Positions 1 to 8,222 of a stretch of DNA of 39,110 nt are shown piece by piece. The notes beneath the pieces were generated by a model. It did no database searches. It was not told the DNA's origin and was given only the letters and a program-made list of their open reading frames with translations. Both the position numbers and the translations under genes were made by a program. Origin of the DNA: Minisyncoccota bacterium (GTDB lineage: Bacteria > Patescibacteriota > Minisyncoccia > Phycocordibacterales > PALSA-1337); the NCBI GenBank assembly GCA_018060945.1, contig JAGOVB010000003.1:20390-59499 (forward strand). Reading direction: 5' to 3'. The first letter of the stretch is position 1. Each line of letters opens with the position of its first letter.

Positions 1-2
1 CT

Positions 3-761
3 CAAGTACCATTTGGAGTAGATAAAAACACTGAGCTTTTAAATTACGATGAACTAAAAAAGATTGCGGTAGAAAACAAACCAGACATTATCGTCGCTGG
101 ATTTACTGCATACCCACGAGTAGTTGATTTCAAAAAGTTCCGTGAGATCGCAGATGCATCCGGTGCACTTTTGATGGTGGACATGTCACACTTTGCCGGG
201 CTCGTAGCTGGAAAAGAATATCCATCTCCATTTTTGTATGCCGATATCGTTACTCACACAACTCACAAAAGTCTCCGTGGTCCGCGTTCAGCTATCATAT
301 ATGCAAAGATAGATGCTCGAGAAATGGGAAAGAAGATAGACCGTGCAGTATTTCCAGGTATGCAGGGAGGTCCTCATATAAACCAGATTGCAGCTGTAGC
401 AGTCGCTCTCAAGGAAGCTGCAGAACCAAGTTTTAGAAAGTACGCAAAGCAGGTGATCAAAAACGCTCAAGCACTTTCAACGGAGCTGACCAAACGTGGG
501 TGGAGAATAGTCTCTGGGGGAACTGATTCGCATCTCATCCTTGTCGATACCATATCAGGAGGAATTTCTGGAAAAGATGCATCAGATCGTCTGGAAAAAG
601 AGGGGATCATCGTAAACAAAAATGCGATCCCGTATGACACTCGACCACCAACCGACCCATCAGGAATCCGACTTGGTACATGTGCAGAGACAACTCGAGG
701 AAAGAAAGAAAAAGATATGAAAAAGATTGCTGAGCGTATCGACAAGATTTTGAGAAAATAA
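3..761 (+). CDS. glyA: Serine hydroxymethyltransferase, C-terminal part (5' end outside window)
   Basis: Cytosolic PLP enzyme that interconverts serine and glycine while loading one-carbon units onto tetrahydrofolate. The frame is open from base 3 and reads into the window without a start, so the N-terminal part lies upstream. Visible SHMT signatures are VDMSHFAGLVAG (active-site Asp/His region) and THKSLRGPRSA, whose Lys is the expected PLP Schiff-base residue, then FPGMQGGPH and a C-terminal GIRLGTCAETTRG. The stop TAA shares its last base with the ATG of argS (TAATG), implying translational coupling. The family assignment is firm; the missing N-terminus cannot be judged. Confidence 0.97.
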   Translation, partial: QVPFGVDKNTELLNYDELKKIAVENKPDIIVAGFTAYPRVVDFKKFREIADASGALLMVDMSHFAGLVAGKEYPSPFLYADIVTHTTHKSLRGPRSAIIYAKIDAREMGKKIDRAVFPGMQGGPHINQIAAVAVALKEAAEPSFRKYAKQVIKNAQALSTELTKRGWRIVSGGTDSHLILVDTISGGISGKDASDRLEKEGIIVNKNAIPYDTRPPTDPSGIRLGTCAETTRGKKEKDMKKIAERIDKILRK

Positions 762-2344
762 TGCAAGAAAAAATTAAAGAAATACTCAAACAGGCAACCG
801 AACTCAATATCGATATTCCTGTTGCACATACGGATGATTTTAAAAACGGCGACTATGCATCACCGGTAGCTTTTGTCCTGGCTAAGCAGTGGAAAATCAC
901 TCCAAAAGATGCAGCTCAAAAAGTCTTTGAAAAATTAGTTTTACCAAAAGAAATTAAAAAAGTAGAAGTAGCGGGGAATGGATATCTGAATTTCTTTTTA
1001 GCTGAAGACTACATTGCTCGGATGGTGCAGGGGGTAGATGATAATTTTGGGAAAAATGATGTCTATAAAGGACAAAAAGGGATGGTGGAGTATACCGATC
1101 CAAATCCATTTAAGGTATTTCATATTGGGCACTTGATGAACAACTCAATCGGAGAAACTCTGGCACGTCTTGCTGAGTTTGGCGGAGCACAGGTGATACG
1201 TGCTTGCTATCAGGGAGATGTCGGTCTACATGTAGCAAAGGCAATCTGGGCACTCCTCCAAGACAAAGAAAATTTCGAAAATACAATTGAGTATTGGGGA
1301 AAGGTATATGTTACTGGGAGCAGTGAGTATGAAAATCACAAAGCAGAGATCGACGAATTAAACAAAAAGATTTTTGAAAAATCAGATCCAGAAATACAAA
1401 AATACTATGAGCTCGGTCGCGCATTGAGCCTGGAATATTTTGAAACTATATATAAAAAGCTCGACACACATTTTGATCGGTACTTCTTTGAAAGTGAAGT
1501 AGCCCAAGAGGGAATCAAGCTAGTCAAAGACAATTCTCAAGTTTTCGAATTGAGCGAGGGAGCAATGGTATTTAAAGGATCGCACACACGCGTATTTTTA
1601 AATTCAAAAGGACTTCCAACATACGAAGCAAAAGAATTGGGTCTCACTGCTACAAAATTTAGAGAATTTTCTGACATCGCTTTTTCCCTTGTAGTGACTG
1701 GCAACGAACAGAATGATTATTTTAAGGTTGTTAAAGAAGCTTTATTAAAAATAGACCCAAAGTACAATATCAGACAGTTTGGACATGGTCTCATGCGTTT
1801 TGCAGATGGAAAGATGTCTTCTCGAAAGGGAAATATTGTTAGTGCAGAAGATTTGATATCTGATATTCAGACTTCAGTAAAAGAAAAAAATCCTGATTCT
1901 GATTCAGAAAAGATAGCGATCGCGGCGATCAAGTACTCGATCCTGCGCCAGGCTGTCGGCGGTGACATTATCTATGACAAAGAAAAGTCTGTTTCATTTG
2001 AAGGAGACTCAGGTCCGTATCTTCAATACTCATGTGTCCGTGCAAAATCTGTTTTGGCAAAGGCGGGTACAGCTGAGATAAAAAATCGTACGATCAACGT
2101 TCTCGATCGGATGATTCTACGTTTCCCTGAAGTTGTGTTACGTGCACAGACTGAATTTGCTCCACACCATGTGGTCACGTACCTCACTCAGTTGGCGGGG
2201 GAGTTTAATAATTTTTACGCTCACAACAAAATCCTCGATGCAGGGGATGATACTGGGTATAGATTGGTGCAAACCAAAGCTTTTATCGAGACTATGCAAA
2301 ACGGCCTCAAGATCCTCGCTATCCAAATCCCCTCAAAAATGTAG
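761..2344 (+). CDS. argS: Arginyl-tRNA synthetase
   Basis: Class I aminoacyl-tRNA synthetase that charges tRNA-Arg; 527 aa, close to the usual 550-580. An N-terminal Arg-tRNA-synthetase (Add-1-like) domain precedes the Rossmann core. The ATP-binding HIGH motif is at residues 121-124, inside YTDPNPFKVFHIGHLMNNS. A KMSS-type loop, KMSSRKGN, is at residues 351-358; many ArgRS enzymes lack a clear KMSKS, so this well-formed version is worth noting. The C-terminal anticodon-binding DALR-type helical domain runs to the end (AGEFNNFYAHNKIL). The start overlaps the glyA stop by one base and no ribosome-binding site is visible, so coupled translation is likely. The gene ends just before the promoter of a candidate small RNA. 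Confidence 0.97.
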   Translation: MQEKIKEILKQATELNIDIPVAHTDDFKNGDYASPVAFVLAKQWKITPKDAAQKVFEKLVLPKEIKKVEVAGNGYLNFFLAEDYIARMVQGVDDNFGKNDVYKGQKGMVEYTDPNPFKVFHIGHLMNNSIGETLARLAEFGGAQVIRACYQGDVGLHVAKAIWALLQDKENFENTIEYWGKVYVTGSSEYENHKAEIDELNKKIFEKSDPEIQKYYELGRALSLEYFETIYKKLDTHFDRYFFESEVAQEGIKLVKDNSQVFELSEGAMVFKGSHTRVFLNSKGLPTYEAKELGLTATKFREFSDIAFSLVVTGNEQNDYFKVVKEALLKIDPKYNIRQFGHGLMRFADGKMSSRKGNIVSAEDLISDIQTSVKEKNPDSDSEKIAIAAIKYSILRQAVGGDIIYDKEKSVSFEGDSGPYLQYSCVRAKSVLAKAGTAEIKNRTINVLDRMILRFPEVVLRAQTEFAPHHVVTYLTQLAGEFNNFYAHNKILDAGDDTGYRLVQTKAFIETMQNGLKILAIQIPSKM

Positions 2345-2373
2345 TTGACGTCATGCCTCAACCGTGCTATTCT
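2345..2373 (+). promoter_or_regulatory. Sigma-70-type promoter of candidate small RNA
   Basis: TTGACG (2345-2350), 17-nt spacer, TATTCT (2368-2373) preceded by TG at the extended -10 position (TGCTATTCT). It starts immediately after the argS stop. The predicted start of transcription, about 2380, coincides with the first base of a perfect hairpin. Confidence 0.7.
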
Positions 2374-2379
2374 TTTGCT

Positions 2380-2459
2380 GTTCGCACCTTTCGGCTTCGA
2401 GGTGTCGGACAAAGGTCAGTTGCAGTGGACGCGTCCACGGGCTGACCTTTTTCTTTTTT
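2380..2459 (+). ncRNA. Candidate two-hairpin small RNA
   Basis: About 80 nt, made almost entirely of two adjacent hairpins. Hairpin 1 (2380-2410): GTTCG+CACCT pairs with AGGTG+CGGAC, with a one-base bulge and a 10-nt loop. Hairpin 2 (2411-2450): AAAGGTCAG pairs with CTGACCTTT around an inner 14-bp perfect palindrome GTGGACGCGTCCAC, then a T-rich tract (2448-2459), as in an intrinsic terminator. It has its own promoter upstream, while ileS has a separate -10 (TAGAGT, 2474-2479) only 7 nt before its ATG. A self-contained small RNA therefore fits better than an ileS leader. An attenuator for ileS, or just the argS terminator, remains possible. It matches no RNA family that I recognise. Confidence 0.5.
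2411..2459 (+). terminator. Intrinsic terminator after argS / small RNA
   Basis: Nine-bp outer stem AAAGGTCAG/CTGACCTTT with an inner palindromic stem, followed by TTTTTCTTTTTT. It would end both argS read-through and the small RNA. Confidence 0.8.
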
Positions 2460-2473
2460 ATACCAAGATATGA

Positions 2474-2486
2474 TAGAGTAAATGCC
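2474..2486 (+). promoter_or_regulatory. Extended -10 placing ileS transcription start at its ATG
   Basis: TGATAGAGT gives a TG-n-TAGAGT extended -10 (hexamer 2474-2479); 7 nt separate it from the ATG at 2487. That spacing puts +1 at or next to the start codon, i.e. a leaderless mRNA, as seen at many other genes here. The hexamer is only a moderate match. Confidence 0.45.
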
Positions 2487-5400
2487 ATGAATGAAGCTAA
2501 AAGCACCCACGCAGAACGAGAGGAACGAATACTCGAATATTGGAAGCAAGACGGTACGTTCCAAAAGTCACTAGAGAAAGATTCCCCAAAAGGCGATTTT
2601 GTATTTTATGACGGACCTCCATTTGCGACTGGCACTCCACATTATGGCCACCTTTTGACGGGAACTATAAAAGACGTTATCCCACGATATAAAACTATGC
2701 AGGGGTATCATGTGCCTCGTCGTTGGGGGTGGGATTGTCATGGACTACCACTTGAAAACCTGATCGAAAAAGAACTCGGTCTCAAAACCAAAAAAGATAT
2801 CGAAGAATTGGGCATCGAAAATTTCAATGATGCTGCACGTAATGCAGTGCTCCGATACGCACATATCTGGAAAGAGGTAGTCCCTCGTTTTGGACGATGG
2901 GTAGATATGGACAATGATTATCGTACGATGGACTCTTCATATACTGAGTCTGTCTGGTGGGCATTTAAGACACTTCACGATAAGGGGCTCGTCTACGAAG
3001 GATATAAAAGCATGCAGCTCTGTCCTCGTTGTGGAACCACACTTTCAAACTTTGAAGTTAATCAGGGATACAAAGACATCACTGATATCTCTGTCTATGT
3101 AAAATTTAAGATAGAGCCAAACACATTTTTGCTCGCATGGACCACTACTCCTTGGACATTACCGGGCAATGCTGCACTCGCAGTCGGTCCCGATATCACA
3201 TATGCAAAGATAAAAATAGGCGATGATTTCTATATTCTTGCAAAAGAACGACTCGTAGTAATAAAAGATGCATACACTGTCGAAAAAGAAATGCTTGGAA
3301 AAGATTTGGTAGGTACAAAGTACACTCCTGTTTTTGATGCATATATAAAAGAGGGAAAAGTTTACCCAGCTGAATTTGTCACTACCACAGATGGAACAGG
3401 TATTGTCCATATTGCGCCTGCTTTTGGTCAGGATGACTATGATCTCGGAAAGAAGTACGATCTCAAATTTATCCAGCACGTTACTCCCGATGGCAAAATG
3501 ACCGTAGTTCCATTTGAAGGAATGGATGCAAAGCCAAAAGATGATCATCAGCGAACTGATGTAGAAGTTATCAAATATCTTGCGGGCAAAGGAACGCTTT
3601 TTGCAAAAGAAAAATTGATCCACTCATATCCACATTGTTGGCGTTGTGATACACCACTTCTTAACTATGCTTCTTCTTCATGGTTCGTAAAAGTTCCAGA
3701 AATAAAAAACAAACTCGTCTCAGAAAACAAAAAAGTACACTGGGTACCCGAATCAGTAGGAGCAAATCGTTTTGGGAACTGGCTTGAAGGTGCTCGTGAC
3801 TGGGCTATCTCACGTAGTCGATACTGGGGAGCTCCACTACCAGTGTGGAAGAGTAAAACTGAAACCAAAATAATTGCTTCGCTTTCTGATATTCAAAAAG
3901 CATGTAAACCTCGAAACAATATCCTATTGATGCGACATGGCGAGATCGAGAGCAATAAAAATAATCTTATCAGTGCTGATATACACAAGAAAGAGGGACT
4001 GACTGAGAATGGAAAGAAACAAGTCAAAAAGTCAGCAGAGTCACTCAAAAACAAAAAGATCGATCTAGTTTTCATCTCTCCATTTTTTAGAACAAAAGAG
4101 ACTGCAAAAATAGTTGCAGGGGTTTTGGATTTGAAATCAGAGCACATAAAAGAAGATGTACGTCTTGCTGAAGTAGATGCAATGGATTTCCAAGGTCGAC
4201 CATGGTCTGACATTTTGAACATGTATCGTGATCGAAAAGAATGGTTTGATCGGAAGATTGTAGGACTCGAGACTTTGTCTGAAGTACGTGAGCGAGTGGG
4301 TAGTTTTGTGTACGAGATAGATAAAAAATATAAAGACAAAAACATTCTCATCATCAGCCACAATACACCTCTAAAGATTGTGCAGGCCTTGTCAGAAGGA
4401 AAGGATGACGATTGCGATATTGAGCTTTTCGACAATGCAGAAGTTCGTGCACTGCATTTTACTCAGCTACCAAGAAACAGAGAATACAAGATCGATTTCC
4501 ATCGTCCATATATCGACGAAGTCGTTCTCCACGATTCAAAAGGGCATGAGATGAAGCGAGTACCTGAGGTGTTTGATTGCTGGTTTGAATCAGGTTCAAT
4601 GCCGTTTGCATCTCAACCGGTACGCCCAAAGTGGTTTGGAAAAATAAAAGGTTACCCAGCTCAGTTTATTGCAGAAGGACTCGATCAGACTCGAGGATGG
4701 TTTTACTCGATGCTTGTTTTGGGAACTGCACTATTTGGAAAATCTCCATATGAAAATGTGATCGTAAACGGGCTCGTGCTCGCAGAAGATGGGAAAAAGA
4801 TGTCAAAGAGTTTGAAAAATTATCCTGATCCGATGGATGTGGTGAACAAATTTGGCGCCGATGCTATCCGATACTTTATGCTCTTGTCTCCAGCGATGGC
4901 AGGAGAGGACCTGCGTTTTAGTGAAAAGGGTGTCGATGAAGTTGTTAAAAAAGTAATCAATCGTCTCGATAACGTAGTCACCTTCTTTGAAATGTATTCA
5001 AGATCAGAAGCTGCAAGTGTGCGTTCAACAAATATACTCGACAAATGGATCATGGCACGACTCCACGAGACTGCTCATATTGTTACCGAAGGTATGGACA
5101 AATACGAGTTACATATAGCAACTCGACCCTTCAATGATTTTATCGATGATCTTTCTACTTGGTATCTACGACGCTCACGTGACCGTTTCAAGGATGGTGA
5201 TGTCCAGGCAATCCAGACAACAAAATATATCCTCACAGAACTTTCAAAGTTACTCGCTCCTTTTATGCCATTCTTTGCTGAAGATATGTATCAAAGACTA
5301 GGTAATACAGAGAGTGTCCATCTAGCATCTTGGCCAGCACCACAGTCAGTTGATCAAAAGGTGATTGTAGAAATGAAAAAGACTCGTGATATCGTGACAT

Positions 5401-5810
5401 TTGGTCTCGAAGCTCGGACTCGATTCAGTATAAAAGTGCGACAACCACTCGCAAAACTTTCTGTACGTGAGCTCGTCAGTGCAGAGTTTGTCGAACTGAT
5501 CAAGGATGAAGTAAACGTAAAAACAGTTGTAGAAGACAAAGAAGTAAAAGGGGAAGTGCTCCTCGACCATGTCATCACTCCTGAGCTCAAAGAAGAAGGA
5601 GACGTACGAGAGTTCCTTCGACTCGTCCAAGATCTGCGAAAAGAAAAAGGATTAAAACTGGGTGAGCCAGCAAAACTCGCTGTGGCAACTGATGAAAAAA
5701 CAAAAGCATTGATCGAGAAAAACAAACCTCTCCTTCTCAAAGTTGCGCAGATAAAAGAAGTTACATTCACACTCTCTGATGCTGGAACGACGATGACTAT
5801 CGAACGCTAA
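2487..5810 (+). CDS. ileS: Isoleucyl-tRNA synthetase (IleS2 type) with inserted histidine-phosphatase domain
   Basis: Charges tRNA-Ile; 1107 aa. The start at 2487 (MNEAKS) is chosen because the 41 residues in frame upstream would be translated through the small-RNA terminator and do not look like IleRS. HYGH is at residues 52-55 and KMSKS at 771-775; the core wording (GWDCHGLP, FGRWVDMDNDYRTMD, VFDCWFESGSMPFA) is that of the eukaryote-like IleS2 class. The CP1 editing domain is present (AWTTTPWTLPGNAALAV). The striking feature is an insertion at about residues 472-665, between GAPLPVW and FHRPYIDEV, that is a complete histidine-phosphatase/phosphoglycerate-mutase-like domain: RHG at 483-485, Arg535 (SPFFRTKETA), Glu562 (LAEVDAM), His625 (IISHNTP). 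All expected catalytic residues are in place and the frame is unbroken. The anticodon-binding domain follows. The stop overlaps the recO start (TAATG). The insert's role is unknown. Confidence 0.95.
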   Translation: MNEAKSTHAEREERILEYWKQDGTFQKSLEKDSPKGDFVFYDGPPFATGTPHYGHLLTGTIKDVIPRYKTMQGYHVPRRWGWDCHGLPLENLIEKELGLKTKKDIEELGIENFNDAARNAVLRYAHIWKEVVPRFGRWVDMDNDYRTMDSSYTESVWWAFKTLHDKGLVYEGYKSMQLCPRCGTTLSNFEVNQGYKDITDISVYVKFKIEPNTFLLAWTTTPWTLPGNAALAVGPDITYAKIKIGDDFYILAKERLVVIKDAYTVEKEMLGKDLVGTKYTPVFDAYIKEGKVYPAEFVTTTDGTGIVHIAPAFGQDDYDLGKKYDLKFIQHVTPDGKMTVVPFEGMDAKPKDDHQRTDVEVIKYLAGKGTLFAKEKLIHSYPHCWRCDTPLLNYASSSWFVKVPEIKNKLVSENKKVHWVPESVGANRFGNWLEGARDWAISRSRYWGAPLPVWKSKTETKIIASLSDIQKACKPRNNILLMRHGEIESNKNNLISADIHKKEGLTENGKKQVKKSAESLKNKKIDLVFISPFFRTKETAKIVAGVLDLKSEHIKEDVRLAEVDAMDFQGRPWSDILNMYRDRKEWFDRKIVGLETLSEVRERVGSFVYEIDKKYKDKNILIISHNTPLKIVQALSEGKDDDCDIELFDNAEVRALHFTQLPRNREYKIDFHRPYIDEVVLHDSKGHEMKRVPEVFDCWFESGSMPFASQPVRPKWFGKIKGYPAQFIAEGLDQTRGWFYSMLVLGTALFGKSPYENVIVNGLVLAEDGKKMSKSLKNYPDPMDVVNKFGADAIRYFMLLSPAMAGEDLRFSEKGVDEVVKKVINRLDNVVTFFEMYSRSEAASVRSTNILDKWIMARLHETAHIVTEGMDKYELHIATRPFNDFIDDLSTWYLRRSRDRFKDGDVQAIQTTKYILTELSKLLAPFMPFFAEDMYQRLGNTESVHLASWPAPQSVDQKVIVEMKKTRDIVTFGLEARTRFSIKVRQPLAKLSVRELVSAEFVELIKDEVNVKTVVEDKEVKGEVLLDHVITPELKEEGDVREFLRLVQDLRKEKGLKLGEPAKLAVATDEKTKALIEKNKPLLLKVAQIKEVTFTLSDAGTTMTIER

Positions 5811-6295
5811 TGGCGTACACCGTACACACGACTGAAGGCTTTATTCTTTCAAGTGCTCCGATCGGGGAAGCAAATCGTATATACCATATATTTACTCGAG
5901 AATTTGGAATGATTATCGCTACTGCCCAGGGAGTGCGTCTCAACAAATCAAAACTACGCCCACACTTATTGGACTATAGCTTTTCGTCTGTTTCTTTAGT
6001 CAGAGGAAAAGAGTTTTGGAGGATTACGAGCGCCTCAAGCACCAACAAAAATACAAATAAAATATACATTCAAATTTTAACCATCATAAAAAGATTACTC
6101 CAAGGAGAAGGGGAACATGAGGTCCTTTTTGATTATTTAAAACAAGAATTATTCAAAGAAAATTTAGACGAAACAGATATTATGATAAAAATCCTAACAG
6201 ACCTGGGTTATGTAAGTGTAAATGAAACAAAAGGTGCAGACAAAACTAAGCTTGTAAGCTTGATCAATAAGGGCTTGAAAGAAAGCCAACTATGA
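5810..6295 (+). CDS. recO: DNA repair protein RecO, short form
   Basis: RecO loads RecA on SSB-coated single-stranded DNA in the RecFOR pathway. The N-terminal OB-fold signature is clear (TEGFILSSAPIGEANRIYHIFTRE, then GMIIATAQGVR and SKLRPHLLDYS, given here in pieces of the first 60 residues). At 161 aa it is much shorter than the usual 230-250. The C-terminal helical part is cut down and the Cys4 zinc site seen in some RecO proteins is absent. It starts on the last base of the ileS stop, so it is probably coupled to ileS. ssb and recA also lie in this window. It could be a reduced but working RecO, as expected in a small genome. Confidence 0.85.
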   Translation: MAYTVHTTEGFILSSAPIGEANRIYHIFTREFGMIIATAQGVRLNKSKLRPHLLDYSFSSVSLVRGKEFWRITSASSTNKNTNKIYIQILTIIKRLLQGEGEHEVLFDYLKQELFKENLDETDIMIKILTDLGYVSVNETKGADKTKLVSLINKGLKESQL

Positions 6296-6308
6296 TATAA
6301 TTCATGAA
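6294..6308 (+). promoter_or_regulatory. Extended -10, leaderless start
   Basis: TGATATAAT (hexamer 6296-6301) is a perfect extended -10, 7 nt before the ATG at 6309. An ATG at 6304 opens only a two-codon frame, so 6309 is the likely start. Confidence 0.65.
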
Positions 6309-8222
6309 ATGAATGAAGAAAGTAAGCTCTCGAAGCTCCAAAAAAGTCTATATTCTCGAAATAGACCTGAAACAGCCCATTCTACAAAGGTCTCGTTTAA
6401 ACCTGAAGAGAGCAATGTACCGACCGACTGGCAGCATCCAGAGGAAAGTTTTGAAGAACGGCCTGTGGAGTATGCAGATACTGGTATGTCATTTTTTACA
6501 AAATTCTTTATAGGGTCCCTCATATTTTTTGTTCTTGCATTGGGGATGAGTCTCATCTTTCTTTTTAAAGGTGCAAACATCGTGTCTGCTGACAATATCG
6601 ATATTTCTGTTTCCGGGCCACTTTCTACAGGAGCCGGGGATGAGTTTCCGTTTGATGTCCAGGTATATAATAAAAATAACATCAAACTCGAAGTGGTTGA
6701 TTTGAGTGTCGAGTTTCCGTCAGGCACTGTAAATCCAGATGATACAAGTGCAGAATACAAACGGTACCAACAAGTATTGCCTGACATCGAGCCTGGTGCC
6801 TATGCGCAAGAAACAATTCGAACTATTTTGTATGGAGAGGAAAATAGTAAAAAAACAATCATGATAAAAGTGGAGTACCGTATCAAGGGCTCAAATGCTC
6901 TGTATTACAAAGAAAAGCCATACGAGGTGATCATAAACGCTGCACCAGTATCGATGACCGTCACTTCATTTAAAGAAATTCAGTCAAATCAAGAATTTGA
7001 AGTCACAGTACAAGTATCATCAAACTCGCAGCAAGTATTAAAAAATATGATGCTTCACGCGTACTATCCGTTTGGGTTTACTTTCACTAGTGCTGATGTA
7101 AAGCCACTTACTGATAATTCCACATGGAGACTTGGTGACCTAAAACCTCAAGAAAAAAAGACAATAAAATTCAAAGGAAAAATAGAAGGTCAAGATGAAG
7201 AAGAGCGTGTCTTTAGGTTTTCGACCGGGTTACAAAGCGCAAAGAGTGACAAAGTCATCGGGACTGAATTTGTTTCATCGAATCAAGCTCTCAGAATAAA
7301 AAAACCATTCCTTACCACAAAGCTGACCCTCAATGATTCAGAAGGAAATGGTGACTATGTAGCACAGTACGATCAGCCAGTCACCGCAGAGATAGAATGG
7401 TTCAACAACCTACCTACAAATGTGACTGATGCCGAAATACGGGTAAAGTTTTCAGGTATGGTCTTTGACAAAGACTCTGTCGATCCAGATGAAGGTTTGT
7501 TTAAATCGGCTGACAATGAGATCGTTTGGAATACTCAGACCACTAAAGGACTGAGGAGTATTGGAGCTGGTGAGAGTGGTCGAGTAACATTTAAATTTAT
7601 TCCACGATCAAAAGGTGCTCAAACAAACCCAACCATGACCGCAGACGTCAGTATAAAGGGTCGACGAGTGTCAGAGGAAAACGTCCCGGAAAATCTAGTA
7701 TCAAATACGGTTAGAAATATAAAGATTGCATCGAGCGCAGGCCTCGGAGCTGTTATCGTTCGATCTACTGGTCCATTCCAAAATACAGGACCGATACCGC
7801 CAAAAGCCGAGCAAGTAACCACTTACACAGTTATTTGGACACTAAACAACACCTCAAGCGGCATTGCTGATGCGGTGGCGACTTCAAAGTTACCTCCGTA
7901 TGTAAAGTGGGTAGGCAAAATAAGTCCAGAGACAGAGGACATCAAGTACGATACAAAGGATGGTTCAATTGTCTGGAATGTAGGAGATGTTCCAGCGTAC
8001 ACAGGATTTGGTGCTGCTCGCCGAGAAGTGGCGTTCCAAATATCATTTGAGCCAAGTGTAAGTCAGGTGGGTAAAAATACACTGGCACTAGTCGAGGACG
8101 CAGCTTTTAAAGCGATTGACATATTCACTGGCACTACGCTATATTCAAGCAGAAGTGAGCTCACCACACGTTTCAGTACTGACCCACAGTTTAAAAATGG
8201 GGACGACACTATCATACGATAA
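6309..8222 (+). CDS. Membrane-anchored extracellular beta-rich protein, function unknown
   Basis: 637 aa. A hydrophilic cytoplasmic stretch of about 60 residues is followed by one transmembrane helix (about 62-87, rich in F, I and L); the remaining ~550 residues are then outside the membrane. That part looks like repeated Ig-like/CARDB or DUF11-type beta domains: recurring phrases such as LSVEFPSGTVNPD, GRVTFKFIPRS and VTTYTVIWTLNNTSSGIADA, the last a typical DUF11-style 'conserved repeat' line. No catalytic motif was seen. It has its own leaderless-type promoter, and its stop overlaps the glyS start (TAATG), so glyS translation probably depends on this mRNA. It may be a cell-surface scaffold or adhesin; that is inference from architecture only. 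Confidence 0.75.
   Translation: MNEESKLSKLQKSLYSRNRPETAHSTKVSFKPEESNVPTDWQHPEESFEERPVEYADTGMSFFTKFFIGSLIFFVLALGMSLIFLFKGANIVSADNIDISVSGPLSTGAGDEFPFDVQVYNKNNIKLEVVDLSVEFPSGTVNPDDTSAEYKRYQQVLPDIEPGAYAQETIRTILYGEENSKKTIMIKVEYRIKGSNALYYKEKPYEVIINAAPVSMTVTSFKEIQSNQEFEVTVQVSSNSQQVLKNMMLHAYYPFGFTFTSADVKPLTDNSTWRLGDLKPQEKKTIKFKGKIEGQDEEERVFRFSTGLQSAKSDKVIGTEFVSSNQALRIKKPFLTTKLTLNDSEGNGDYVAQYDQPVTAEIEWFNNLPTNVTDAEIRVKFSGMVFDKDSVDPDEGLFKSADNEIVWNTQTTKGLRSIGAGESGRVTFKFIPRSKGAQTNPTMTADVSIKGRRVSEENVPENLVSNTVRNIKIASSAGLGAVIVRSTGPFQNTGPIPPKAEQVTTYTVIWTLNNTSSGIADAVATSKLPPYVKWVGKISPETEDIKYDTKDGSIVWNVGDVPAYTGFGAARREVAFQISFEPSVSQVGKNTLALVEDAAFKAIDIFTGTTLYSSRSELTTRFSTDPQFKNGDDTIIR

Noticed and set aside
2380-2459. 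T-box riboswitch before ileS
   Set aside because: The segment contains TGG inside the palindrome but lacks the conserved T-box bulge, a specifier stem with an Ile codon and an antiterminator; the base after TGG is A, whereas ACCA-ended tRNA-Ile needs TGGT. Total length is too small.
2364-2486. 41-residue in-frame N-terminal extension of ileS
   Set aside because: It would be translated across the small-RNA terminator, has no IleRS-like sequence, and the ATG at 2487 has a -10 at the leaderless spacing.
3903-4485. Separate phosphatase gene or chimeric assembly inside ileS
   Set aside because: The frame is continuous on both sides, codon style does not change, and no stop or start lies at the junctions; a misassembly cannot be fully excluded without reads.
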